Both the position numbers and the translations under genes were made by a program. A DNA stretch of 20,124 nucleotides from Paraprevotella stercoravium (GTDB lineage: Bacteria; Bacteroidota; Bacteroidia; Bacteroidales; Bacteroidaceae), in assembly GCA_018883665.1 (NCBI GenBank), contig JAHLFU010000265.1, positions 1 to 20,124 of the forward strand, in the 5' to 3' direction. Below the pieces are notes generated by a model. The model was given only the letters and a program-made list of their open reading frames with translations. It had not been told where the DNA came from and did no database searches. Positions 1-8,455 of this stretch are shown here, piece by piece. The first letter of the stretch is position 1, and the number at the start of each line of letters is the position of its first letter.

Positions 1-2551
1 CACGCATACTGATACCATAGGAAACAGAGAATGACCATGGCAACTGGAATTGCAGATATCCGTCCTCGTCCACTCCCGCATCAGACGAACGTTTAGCCCC
101 CTGGCGTGCGGCACGCATTTCAGGATCCAGATTCGTATCATTATTCTCGTTCTCGGAGCTGCCATCCTGTAAAGAGGACTCTTCTGTCTCTTCCTCTTTT
201 TTGCCCCATCCAAACAATTTGCGGAATGTTTCGTTATTGAACGTATAAGAAAGATTCTGCGACATACCCTGAAAACGTCCGAAACGTCCGTATGACCACT
301 CTGTCCGGTCACCGACCCGCACATTGCCGTTTTCGTCAAACTCATAGGCGTAAGTAGCAAATACCGCATTCATACTGAAAGTATAATTCCACGGCGTACG
401 AATTCGGATATTCATATTCAAGTCACTCCAAGGCTTGGTTGCTGCCGCCATATTATAGCTTAAGCTTGCACCTAATTCGTCAATCAGACTAATCTTCTTA
501 TATCCTGTCGAATCCCGGTCAGTACGTACTTTCATCTCGATATTATTGGAAACAGACATGGTCACGCTTCCATTCTTGCCTCGGGAAGGAACTCCATAAA
601 GGCCGTTGGCAAAAGGAGAATAAGTCACGGTCGAAACATTACCCTTCTCATCCGTCTTGATATAAGTGTCCCAATAGCCAAAGCGTTCCGCTCCAAAATC
701 CGGCTTGTAACTTAAGCTCACAGAAGGCGTAAAGACGTGACGGATAGCCTGTATCTTGTTTCCGAATATCTTAGGAACCGGAGTATAAAAACCATACAGT
801 TTGGTATTGGCAGATATACTCATATTATAATCGTACACATTGTAAAAGCCCCAGATTGTATCAGCCACCTCACTTTTGGTTTTGGGATCCCACTGCTTCA
901 TGACGCGATTGGAATACATTCGGTCTGTAAAACTGAACTGTGGAGTAATATTGATGTAATTACCAATAGTAAAATTAGCGCTGATCGGAATCTTATGCGA
1001 CATACCGTTTTTCCAATCCCGGATCAGATTAGATTTAAACAACTGATCTTCTTTCGTATAGATACTATTGCTTAATTCCCCGGTATAGCTCAGGGCTATT
1101 TTCTCATACCAACGTTCCTTACCTGCCATTTTCTTCCGTTTGAACGGATTGAAACGCGCCAGCGAGATATTCATACTCGGCAAAGTAATGTTTACCGTAG
1201 AATCTCGCATATTTTGAGACAGGTTAAAGTTTCCGGAGAGCGTCAGTCCGATCCGTGAGAAAGTTTTCGAATAGCTCACACTGGAAGTTCTCGTACTTTG
1301 CGTATAACTCTCGGGATTATACATGCTGTTCAAATTATTACGCTCATAATTCTGAGTCGCAAAGTTCACGCTGGCAGAGAAACTCTGAGTAGGATTCGCT
1401 TTCGCATCCTGACGATGAGTCCACTGCACCTTGAAGCTGGTAGACTTCTGATAGTCAGGCATATTCTTCTCACCTTCCACCGTATTCTGGTAACTTACAA
1501 AGAAATTACCCGAGAAACGATAACGCTTTTTATAGTTTGACTGAGTGCTGAGTCCCCAGGAACCTTTCGTATAGATCTCTCCCAGCAACTGCAGGTCAAT
1601 CATATCATTGATTGCGAAATAATATCCTCCGTCACGCAAATAAAAACCTCGGCTCAATTCGTCGCCATAGGTTGGCATGATGAATCCGGAAGAATACTTC
1701 TTACTGAACGGGAAGAAGCCATATGGAATGGCCAAAGGCAACGGAACATCCTCAACAACCAGATAAGCCGGACCAAAAATCACATCCTTTCCCGGTCGCA
1801 CCTTGGCACGGGTCAGTGACAGATAGAAATGCGGATGACTGGCATCACAAGTGGTGTATTTACCATGACGCACGTACATCACTCCTTCCTGATCACGTTT
1901 TGACACCTCACTGATCAGGAAACCTTCCCCCTGCTGGGTATATACGTTGTTAATAAATGCTTTCTGAGTTTTGAAATTGTAACTGATTTTCTCAGGCTCA
2001 TAAGTATCCGAGCCCTGTTTGAAAACCGGAAGACCACTTACATTACCCAAGGTATCCGCACGTCCCATTGCATGAACCAGACTGCTGTCCAGACTCATCG
2101 TAATGATATCCGCAGTAAGTTCCAGATTCTGGTATTTTACGACACTGCTGCCAAAAAGATTAGCGCGGCTTTTCGTCTGTTCAAAAGTAATTGAGTCAGA
2201 TGCCGTATAACTAACCGGCATATCCAATGCTGACTTGCTCTTCTTGACTGAATCTGTAGCCGTTGTATCCGACTGCAGCGAATCAACCAGAATCGAATCG
2301 TTCAGCAACAGCGAATCAAGCGGCAGGCGAACAGGAGACTTTCCTACAGTATCCGGGGCAAGAGTTTCCGCTTTCCGCAAAGAATCAGTCAGTACACGTG
2401 ACAATGTATCTGTTCCCAATGAGTCCTTTTCCGGTACCCTGCATTTGACATGCCCTGATACACGCTGAAGGGCATAATCAGCATTCTGATTATGCGCCAA
2501 CACATAAAAAGTCCCGAGAGACCATAATGTTATGAATATTTTTGTTTTCAA
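1..2551 (-). CDS. lptD: LptD-like outer-membrane LPS assembly protein (C-terminus beyond window)
   Basis: Bacteroidetes-type LptD, which inserts lipopolysaccharide into the outer leaflet of the outer membrane. About 850 codons are visible and the frame is still open at the left edge; family members run to roughly 870-930 residues, so little is missing. Seen: a hydrophobic signal peptide (residues 1-17, ending VLA), a Ser/Asp/Leu-rich segment to about 105, an LptA/OstA-like domain (about 110-285, including TTCDASHPHFYLSL and the VPLPLAIPYGFFPF block before the barrel), then alternating aromatic/polar strands typical of a beta-barrel, interrupted by an acidic low-complexity loop (about 780-815). 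The start is TTG: an in-frame TAG lies five codons upstream, no ATG lies between, and the first internal ATG falls only after about 105 residues, which would remove the signal peptide. It follows the HD-domain gene by 53 bases with no promoter seen, so the two are probably co-transcribed. Confidence 0.85.
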   Translation of the reverse strand, partial: MKTKIFITLWSLGTFYVLAHNQNADYALQRVSGHVKCRVPEKDSLGTDTLSRVLTDSLRKAETLAPDTVGKSPVRLPLDSLLLNDSILVDSLQSDTTATDSVKKSKSALDMPVSYTASDSITFEQTKSRANLFGSSVVKYQNLELTADIITMSLDSSLVHAMGRADTLGNVSGLPVFKQGSDTYEPEKISYNFKTQKAFINNVYTQQGEGFLISEVSKRDQEGVMYVRHGKYTTCDASHPHFYLSLTRAKVRPGKDVIFGPAYLVVEDVPLPLAIPYGFFPFSKKYSSGFIMPTYGDELSRGFYLRDGGYYFAINDMIDLQLLGEIYTKGSWGLSTQSNYKKRYRFSGNFFVSYQNTVEGEKNMPDYQKSTSFKVQWTHRQDAKANPTQSFSASVNFATQNYERNNLNSMYNPESYTQSTRTSSVSYSKTFSRIGLTLSGNFNLSQNMRDSTVNITLPSMNISLARFNPFKRKKMAGKERWYEKIALSYTGELSNSIYTKEDQLFKSNLIRDWKNGMSHKIPISANFTIGNYINITPQFSFTDRMYSNRVMKQWDPKTKSEVADTIWGFYNVYDYNMSISANTKLYGFYTPVPKIFGNKIQAIRHVFTPSVSLSYKPDFGAERFGYWDTYIKTDEKGNVSTVTYSPFANGLYGVPSRGKNGSVTMSVSNNIEMKVRTDRDSTGYKKISLIDELGASLSYNMAAATKPWSDLNMNIRIRTPWNYTFSMNAVFATYAYEFDENGNVRVGDRTEWSYGRFGRFQGMSQNLSYTFNNETFRKLFGWGKKEEETEESSLQDGSSENENNDTNLDPEMRAARQGAKRSSDAGVDEDGYLQFQLPWSFSVSYGISMR

Positions 2552-2604
2552 TGAATTCTCGTTCTAAATGGAAAAGATGAAAAATATCAATGCTTAGACG
2601 TATA

Positions 2605-3147
2605 TTATTCAAAAAGTTCTCTCCACTTTCTGAATGTAATCACTCCCTGTTCGCCATACTTCTGCAGACTGGCAACAACCTTTTCGTAAGATTTCTCCTC
2701 TCCGAGATGCGTTTTGGAAAAATATTTGTCGGCATAGCAAATCACCTGTTCTTCCAGAGTCTCCGGCAGGAAATCACGATGTGGCAATGGCAAGTTACGC
2801 TCTGCGATATTTTCAGCAGTCAGTCCCGTACCGGTGTGGCGTTCGCACACACGTGCATGCCGTTCATACCCTTCACGCCGCATCAGTTCAGCCCCCAGAT
2901 AGCCGTGGCATAAATATGGTGCTTCGCCATGGCAATGAATATCATCAGCATCTGTCATGAAGATACCGATATCGTGAACCATGGCCGCCTCTTCCAGAAA
3001 ACCGGCATCCAGATTCAGTTCCGGATGAATTCGGGCAATCTTCATGCAACGGTCAGCCACCTGTCTGCTATGGCACAGCAATATCTCCTTTAAGGGAGGA
3101 TTGTCTGCATAATATTTGTCGATAAGAGCCAAAAAGTCCATTTTCAT
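2605..3147 (-). CDS. HD-domain metal-dependent phosphohydrolase
   Basis: A 180-residue protein of the HD/HDIG superfamily, probably a cytoplasmic metal-dependent phosphohydrolase; the substrate cannot be told from sequence. Visible ligand candidates are H26, the HD pair H58-D59 (in AAMVHDIGIF), H81, H104 and D140 (in CYADKY), in the spacing expected of the family. An upstream ATG at 3279 would give 224 residues, but that stretch spans a perfect -7 box (3161-3168) and the rel terminator hairpin, so ATG at 3147 is preferred; MDF at 3141 is also possible. The predicted leader is very short. The gene is transcribed toward lptD and is separated from the upstream rel gene by a terminator. Its location just downstream of a hydrolase-defective RelA homologue is suggestive but does not prove a role in (p)ppGpp turnover. 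Confidence 0.85.
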   Translation of the reverse strand: MKMDFLALIDKYYADNPPLKEILLCHSRQVADRCMKIARIHPELNLDAGFLEEAAMVHDIGIFMTDADDIHCHGEAPYLCHGYLGAELMRREGYERHARVCERHTGTGLTAENIAERNLPLPHRDFLPETLEEQVICYADKYFSKTHLGEEKSYEKVVASLQKYGEQGVITFRKWRELFE

Positions 3148-3160
3148 AAATTTACTCGTG

Positions 3161-3168
3161 CAAAAGTA
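3161..3168 (-). promoter_or_regulatory. -7 promoter box of the HD/lptD unit
   Basis: On the minus strand this reads TACTTTTG, a perfect match to the Bacteroidetes -7 consensus TAnnTTTG, 13 bases before the ATG at 3147. No good TTTG -33 element is seen. A start site a few bases downstream would leave an extremely short leader. Confidence 0.6.
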
Positions 3169-3244
3169 ATGCTTTTTTTTTATATTCTCTTCATAACATG
3201 GCGCATAATGACATAATAAATATAAAATGGGCTCAACCGGATAC

Positions 3245-3303
3245 AAAAGAAAGCCAGTCATCTCCGCTCCGCAAATCATGCGAAACGGCTATGACTGACT
3301 TTC
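3245..3303 (-). terminator. Rho-independent-type terminator of rel
   Basis: The arms 3249-3260 and 3292-3303 pair over 12 positions, one of them a G-T type pair. The loop holds a second short stem (CGCA/TGCG). On the minus strand the structure lies 24 bases after the rel stop codon and is followed by a T-rich run (TTTTG). Confidence 0.7.
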
Positions 3304-3327
3304 TTCTCTATATTCAGGAGCAGAACA

Positions 3328-5541
3328 TCAGTTTCTGCTCACCATCTTCACTCCCTTAATGGTTTTCAGTTTCTTGATCAGCTGCTCCAGTTTCGCGGTA
3401 TCATCCAGCAATACGGTGATATTTCCGGAAAACAAGCCGTCGTGAGAATCAATGCTGATACTGCGTAAGGATATTTTCTCTTCCTTACTGATAATCGAAG
3501 TAATGTTATTGACAATACCCAGGTCATCATTACCCACCACACGCAAGGTAATCGGATATTGGCTGCCGCGTTTTCCGGCCCAACGTGCCTTCACAATACG
3601 ATAGCCAAATTTCGTGCGCAACTGTTCGGCATTCGGACAGTCACAGCGATGAATCTTGATTCCTCCGTTTACCGTTACAAAACCAAAGACATCATCGCCA
3701 TAAATCGGATGACAGCATTTGGCCAGCGTAAAGTCCAGACCTTTAAGATTCTGATCGATAACCAGCACATCATCATGGCTTTGGGTCTTTATCTCGGCTT
3801 CCGATTGCATATTGAATTCCTGTGCGCTCGGCGCCGGTGTATGGTCGGCCATTCCGTTCATGTATTTCTGCATCTCCGTATATTTGTCTATCACGGAGTT
3901 TACATCCAGAGTCTCGTTGGCCAGACTGTTGTAAAAGTCGGTTACATATTTGAAACCCATCTTCTTGATCACATGCATCATCGTGGGCTCATCATATTCT
4001 ATCTTCCGGTTTTTGAATTTACGTTCCAATACCTCCTTCGCATAGGCAGCCTGGCGTGCCTGCATCTCTTTCAATGCCTGACGAATCTTGGTACGAGCCT
4101 TACCCGTGATCACGAAATTCAGCCAGTCCTGCTTCGGAGTCTGATTCGAAGAAGTCAGAATCTCTACCTGATCACCACTGTTAAGCTGTTGCCGCACCTG
4201 CACATTCTTGTCGTTGATGCGCGCGCCGATGCAATGCTCACCCACATTGGTATGAATGGCATAGGCAAAATCCAACACCGTAGCTCCTTTCGGAAGTTTG
4301 AAGAGATCGCCCTTCGGAGTGAACACAAACACCTCATCCTCATAGAGTTCCATCTTGAACTGATCCATGAGTTTCATATCATCATTATTCTCCAGAGCAT
4401 TGCGGATACTGTTCAGCCACTCGTCCACTCCGGCCTCGCCTCCTTTAATACCTTTATAGCGCCAGTGCGCGGCCAGTCCTCGTTCGGCAATCTCATCCAT
4501 ACGCTCCGTACGGATCTGCACCTCCACCCACTTGTTTTCCGGTCCGAGCACTGTAATGTGCAGACTCTCGTATCCGTTGCTCTTCGGGATGGACAGCCAG
4601 TCGCGCAGGCGCTTCGGGTTAGGCTGATACATATCGGTAATGATGGAATAAGCCTGCCAGCACTCCATCTTTTCGCGCTCCGGCTTGGAATCCAGAATAA
4701 TACGGATGGCAAACAGGTCATAGATGCCGTCCACACCACATTTCTGGCGTTTCATCTTCTGCCAGATGGAATGGATACTTTTGGTGCGGCCCTTCATGTG
4801 GAATTTCAGGCCAGCCTCTTCCAGTTTCTTCTGAATCGGACCGATGAAATTCTCGATATAAGCATCGCGCGATTTCTTTGTTTCGTTCAGCTTGTCTTTA
4901 ATATGATAGTAGGCATCATGCTCCAGATATTTGAGCGAAAGATCCTCCAACTCACTCTTCAACCGATACAGACCGAGCTTATGTGCCAAAGGCGCATAAA
5001 GATAAGCCGATTCCTGGGCCACCTTCTGCATGGCCTCCTTGTTCGATGTATCTTTGATCTGGCGCATGATATACACACGGTTGGCAATCATGATCAGAAT
5101 CACGCGCATGTCCTCGGCAAACGACAGCAACAGACTGCGGAAATTCTCGCTCTCAATACTCGGGTTCTTGTCATACAGTTCCTGAATACGATTCAGGCCA
5201 TGAATGATTCCCGCCACATCCTCGCCGAAATCACGCTCCACATCCTTCGGGGTGCAATAATTGCTCCGCACGCACGAATGCAACATCACGCCCAGGATTG
5301 CCGCACGCGTCAGGCCGATTTCCTGCGCCACAATGAGCGAGGTTTCCATATCTGTAATAATAGGATTCAAGTCAAAAACATCCCTTTTCAGAAAATTATT
5401 CAGACCGGCCTGCACCAGATAATTCTTCAGATTGGCACAATCGTCCGGGCGCAACACTTTACCCGACAGGCGTAAAAGTGAACGATACAAATCCTTCAGG
5501 AGGATTCTCTCTTCGGGACGAAAAAAAAACAGATTTTCCAT
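3328..5541 (-). CDS. relA: RelA/SpoT homologue: (p)ppGpp synthetase with degenerate hydrolase domain
   Basis: A 737-residue long RSH protein that makes the alarmone (p)ppGpp. Domain order: HD hydrolase-like (about 40-165), synthetase (about 245-365, with GRTKSIHSIW, D275, the SNGYESLH block and EVQIRT at 340-345), TGS (about 403-463), helical region, Cys-rich zinc-finger domain (C609-C610-H611, H631, C633, C635) and C-terminal ACT (about 662-737). In the hydrolase domain the usual ligand His becomes N59 (in LNPI), the HD pair reads H88-S89, and the distal Asp becomes N154 (in MIANR). The EDT-containing segment is also replaced. Hydrolysis is therefore very unlikely. The synthetase carries RLRD (311-314) where bifunctional enzymes have RxKD and gamma-proteobacterial RelA has ExDD. 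Single-gene unit with its own promoter and terminator. Bacteroides species are known to carry two long RSH proteins; this would be the synthetase-only one. Confidence 0.95.
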   Translation of the reverse strand: MENLFFFRPEERILLKDLYRSLLRLSGKVLRPDDCANLKNYLVQAGLNNFLKRDVFDLNPIITDMETSLIVAQEIGLTRAAILGVMLHSCVRSNYCTPKDVERDFGEDVAGIIHGLNRIQELYDKNPSIESENFRSLLLSFAEDMRVILIMIANRVYIMRQIKDTSNKEAMQKVAQESAYLYAPLAHKLGLYRLKSELEDLSLKYLEHDAYYHIKDKLNETKKSRDAYIENFIGPIQKKLEEAGLKFHMKGRTKSIHSIWQKMKRQKCGVDGIYDLFAIRIILDSKPEREKMECWQAYSIITDMYQPNPKRLRDWLSIPKSNGYESLHITVLGPENKWVEVQIRTERMDEIAERGLAAHWRYKGIKGGEAGVDEWLNSIRNALENNDDMKLMDQFKMELYEDEVFVFTPKGDLFKLPKGATVLDFAYAIHTNVGEHCIGARINDKNVQVRQQLNSGDQVEILTSSNQTPKQDWLNFVITGKARTKIRQALKEMQARQAAYAKEVLERKFKNRKIEYDEPTMMHVIKKMGFKYVTDFYNSLANETLDVNSVIDKYTEMQKYMNGMADHTPAPSAQEFNMQSEAEIKTQSHDDVLVIDQNLKGLDFTLAKCCHPIYGDDVFGFVTVNGGIKIHRCDCPNAEQLRTKFGYRIVKARWAGKRGSQYPITLRVVGNDDLGIVNNITSIISKEEKISLRSISIDSHDGLFSGNITVLLDDTAKLEQLIKKLKTIKGVKMVSRN

Positions 5542-5561
5542 AGGCTTTTCGTATTTTTTCT

Positions 5562-5569
5562 CAAAGTTA
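5562..5569 (-). promoter_or_regulatory. -7 promoter box of relA
   Basis: On the minus strand it reads TAACTTTG, a perfect TAnnTTTG match, 20 bases before the relA ATG. No convincing -33 element. It lies back to back with the promoter of the DUF4301 gene. Confidence 0.65.
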
Positions 5570-5612
5570 CAAAAATTCGGAAATAATTGCTCATTCTCTC
5601 CTTTATTTTTCG

Positions 5613-5620
5613 TATATTTG
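5613..5620 (+). promoter_or_regulatory. -7 promoter box of the DUF4301-purT operon
   Basis: TATATTTG matches TAnnTTTG perfectly and lies 38 bases before the ATG at 5659. A possible -33 TTG at 5587-5589 is 23 bases upstream, slightly long. It shares a 117-base divergent intergenic region with the relA promoter. Confidence 0.6.
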
Positions 5621-5658
5621 AAGATGAAATTGATTTATCAATCTAAAATCATCCGCTT

Positions 5659-7176
5659 ATGCTAACAACAGAAGATAAAGAGGTACTCCGGAAAAAGGGT
5701 ATTTCAGAAGCACAGGTAGAGCAACAGCTCAAGAAGTTTGAAACCGGTTTTCCATTTCTGAGACTGAAAGATGCGGCATCCGTTGAGAACGGTGGCATTC
5801 TGTCTTTGGATGAAAATCAGTGTAACCAGTATATTGAAGAGTGGCATGCCTATCAGCAGGGTACCCGCCGCATTACCAAGTTTGTTCCGGCTTCAGGCGC
5901 AGCCAGCCGTATGTTCAAGAATCTTTTTGAATTTCTGGAAGCAGATTACAACGAGCCTCAGACTGATTTTGAGAAGAAATTTTTCAATGAGATCCATAAG
6001 TTTGCGTTCTATACCCGCCTGAATGAGGTGAGCCTTCAGAATCAGGGCAAGGATATCGACACTTTGATACAGGAAGGTGCTTACAAGATCATTGTAGCCA
6101 ATCTGCTGAAAGCTGAAGGCATGAACTACGGACAGTTGCCGAAAGGCCTGCTGCTGTTTCATAAATATGACAAAGGCTCACGTACCCCGGCCGAAGAACA
6201 CTTGGTTGAAGCCGCCCTTTATGCTTCTGCCAACGGCGAGAGCCACGTACATTTCACCGTCAGTCCGGACCATCTGGACCTGTTCCGTGCCCTGGTAGCA
6301 GAGAAAGCGCCGGCCTATGAGCAAGAGTTCCAGACCAAATATCAGGTGGAATTCTCCATCCAGAAGCCGTCAACCGACACGGTTGCCGCAACCAAGGATA
6401 ACGAGCCGTTCCGGGTAAACGGTGAGATACTGTTCCGTCCGGGTGGACATGGTGCGCTGATCGAGAACCTGAACGATCTGGATTCTGATATCGTATTCAT
6501 TAAGAATATCGACAATGTGGTACCCGACCGTCTGAAGGCCGATACCGTGAAATATAAGAAAGTAATTGCCGGGCTTCTGGTATCCTTGCAGGCACAGGCT
6601 TTCACTTATCTCCACAAGCTCGACACCGGTGTTTACACTCATGCCGATCTGGAAGAGATCATCCGCTTCGTGCAGCAGAAACTGTGCTGCCGCAAAGAAG
6701 ACATCAAGAATCTGGAAGATGCCGAATTGGTCATCTATCTGCGTAAGAAATTGAATCGCCCGATGCGTATCTGCGGTGTGGTTAAGAATGAAGGCGAGCC
6801 GGGTGGCGGTCCGTTCCTGGCTTACAATGCCGATGGTACCGTTTCTCTGCAGATTCTGGAAAGCAGCCAGATTGATAAGAAGAATCCGGATTATGTGAAG
6901 ATGTTCGAAAACGGAACCCATTTCAATCCGGTGGATCTGGTTTGCGCCATCAAGAACTACAAGGGCGAAGCCTTTGATCTGACTCAGTATGTAGACCACA
7001 ACACAGGCTTCATCTCAGAAAAGAGCAAGAACGGCAAGGAGCTCAAGGCTTTGGAGTTGCCGGGTCTGTGGAACGGCGCCATGAGCGACTGGAATACCGT
7101 ATTCGTAGAAGTGCCGCTCTCAACATTCAATCCGGTAAAGACCGTAAACGACCTGTTGCGTGAACAGCATCAGTAA
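5659..7176 (+). CDS. DUF4301 family protein, putative UDP-sugar-pyrophosphorylase-like nucleotidyltransferase
   Basis: A 505-residue soluble protein without signal peptide or membrane segment, recognised as the Bacteroidetes DUF4301 family, which has no assigned function. Several blocks read like the UDP-sugar pyrophosphorylase family in the right order: FVPASGAASRM (75-85), resembling the nucleotide-binding G-x-G-(T/S)-x-M loop; RPGGHGALIENL then SDIVFIKNIDNV (260-287), resembling the PPGHGD...YIFISNIDN block; the acceptor-like stretch SLQILESSQI (396-405); HFNPVDL (421-427); and FNPVKTVNDLL (490-500), closely resembling the FLPVKTTSDLL block that holds a phosphate-contacting lysine in UGPases. 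The inference is a GT-A-fold NDP-sugar synthase, substrate unknown. First gene of an operon with purT, 34 bases downstream. The ATG at 5659 has stop-free sequence after it and a -7 box upstream. Confidence 0.8.
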   Translation: MLTTEDKEVLRKKGISEAQVEQQLKKFETGFPFLRLKDAASVENGGILSLDENQCNQYIEEWHAYQQGTRRITKFVPASGAASRMFKNLFEFLEADYNEPQTDFEKKFFNEIHKFAFYTRLNEVSLQNQGKDIDTLIQEGAYKIIVANLLKAEGMNYGQLPKGLLLFHKYDKGSRTPAEEHLVEAALYASANGESHVHFTVSPDHLDLFRALVAEKAPAYEQEFQTKYQVEFSIQKPSTDTVAATKDNEPFRVNGEILFRPGGHGALIENLNDLDSDIVFIKNIDNVVPDRLKADTVKYKKVIAGLLVSLQAQAFTYLHKLDTGVYTHADLEEIIRFVQQKLCCRKEDIKNLEDAELVIYLRKKLNRPMRICGVVKNEGEPGGGPFLAYNADGTVSLQILESSQIDKKNPDYVKMFENGTHFNPVDLVCAIKNYKGEAFDLTQYVDHNTGFISEKSKNGKELKALELPGLWNGAMSDWNTVFVEVPLSTFNPVKTVNDLLREQHQ

Positions 7177-7210
7177 TCATTCAATCTGAAATTTAGAAGA
7201 AACAAAAGAT

Positions 7211-8386
7211 ATGGTTAAGAAAATTCTTTTATTGGGATCCGGTGAATTGGGCAAGGAGTTTGTCATTGCCTGCAAGCGTAAGGGACAGTATGTCATCGCC
7301 TGCGATGCCTACCGGAACGCGCCGGCCATGCAGGTGGCCGATGAGTGTGAAGTGTTCAGTATGCTCGACGGCGAAGCGCTGATGGACGCCATCCGCAAAC
7401 ACCAGCCGGACATCATCGTGCCGGAAATCGAGTCTATCCGCACCGAGGTGCTGTACGACGCAGAGAAAATGGGCATTCAGGTTGTACCAAGCGCCAAAGC
7501 GGTGAACTACACCATGAACCGCAAGGAAATCCGCGAACTGGCCCATACCGAACTGGGATTGAAAACAGCCAACTACCGCTATGCCAATAACTATGAAGAA
7601 TTGTGCACTGCCGCAGCAGAAATCGGTTTTCCATGTATTATCAAACCACTGATGAGTTCTTCCGGTCACGGTCAGAGCAAGGTGGACAGCGCCGACGAAC
7701 TGGCCAAGGCTTGGGATTGCGCCTGCCAGGGTGCCCGTGGCGACTTGAAGGAAGTCATCGTAGAGCAGTTCATTCCATTCGACAGCGAAATCACGTTGCT
7801 TACCGTTACTCAGAAGAACGGTCCTACCCTGTTCTGCCAGCCGATCGGACACGTGCAGAAGGGCGGTGACTATCGTGAAAGTTTCCAGCCGGCGGCCATC
7901 ACTCCGGAGATGCTGAAAGATGCACAGGATATGGCCGAAAAGATCACCCGCGCTTTGGGCGGTGCCGGTCTTTGGGGCGTAGAGTTCTTCCTGAGCCATA
8001 AGGAAGGCGTTATCTTCTCTGAGCTGAGTCCGCGTCCGCACGACACCGGTATGGTTACCCTCTCCGGCACACAGAACCTTTCAGAATTTGAGTTGCACTG
8101 TCGTGCCGTCCTCGGTCTTCCTATTCCGGAAATCACTCAGGAACGTATCGGTGCCAGCGCCGTGATTCTTTCTGAAGTAGAAAGCAAGAAGCCGGAATAC
8201 ACCGGAATGGAACAGGTGTGTGCCGCTACCAATACTTATCTGCGCATCTTCGGTAAACCCGAAGCGCATGTAGGCCGCCGTATGGGTGTGGTTGTCTGCT
8301 GGGATAAAGTAGGCAGCGATCTGGATGCCCTGCGCACCAAGTGTAAGGGACTGGCAGCCGGTGTTCATGTAACCGACGGCGAATAA
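7211..8386 (+). CDS. purT: Formate-dependent phosphoribosylglycinamide formyltransferase
   Basis: GAR transformylase 2, an ATP-grasp enzyme that uses formate and ATP to formylate GAR in the third step of de novo purine synthesis, replacing the folate-dependent PurN. The 391 residues equal the usual PurT length. Seen: an N-terminal pre-ATP-grasp fold (residues 1-100, GSGELGKE at 9-16, VPEIESIRTE at 70-79), the ATP-grasp domain (about 110-300, with IIKPLMSSSGHGQSKV at 143-158 and EVIVEQF at 181-187), the metal-binding segment (GVEFFLSHKEGVIFSELSPR at 256-275, E258 and E271 being the likely Mg ligands), and a C-terminal barrel with RRMGVVV (356-362). Second gene of an operon with the DUF4301 gene; a strong hairpin terminator follows 23 bases after the stop. 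Confidence 0.96.
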   Translation: MVKKILLLGSGELGKEFVIACKRKGQYVIACDAYRNAPAMQVADECEVFSMLDGEALMDAIRKHQPDIIVPEIESIRTEVLYDAEKMGIQVVPSAKAVNYTMNRKEIRELAHTELGLKTANYRYANNYEELCTAAAEIGFPCIIKPLMSSSGHGQSKVDSADELAKAWDCACQGARGDLKEVIVEQFIPFDSEITLLTVTQKNGPTLFCQPIGHVQKGGDYRESFQPAAITPEMLKDAQDMAEKITRALGGAGLWGVEFFLSHKEGVIFSELSPRPHDTGMVTLSGTQNLSEFELHCRAVLGLPIPEITQERIGASAVILSEVESKKPEYTGMEQVCAATNTYLRIFGKPEAHVGRRMGVVVCWDKVGSDLDALRTKCKGLAAGVHVTDGE

Positions 8387-8409
8387 ACCGGATCTTTTTT
8401 AAAAAACAG

Positions 8410-8455
8410 GAGTCGTATCATTACTCAACTTTCAGAGTGTGATACGACTCTTTTT
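8410..8455 (+). terminator. Rho-independent terminator of the DUF4301-purT operon
   Basis: The arms 8410-8420 and 8440-8450 form an 11-bp perfect stem (GAGTCGTATCA and its complement). ACTC (8423-8426) and GAGT (8435-8438) can extend it inside the loop. TTTTT follows immediately at 8451-8455. Confidence 0.85.

Noticed and set aside
3148..3279. N-terminal extension of the HD protein from ATG at 3279
   Set aside because: It would cover a perfect -7 box and the relA terminator; family similarity begins only after 3147.
3559..5475. 638-codon open frame on the plus strand opposite relA
   Set aside because: It is antisense to a fully recognisable RSH protein; its translation shows no domain and the long frame follows from relA codon usage.
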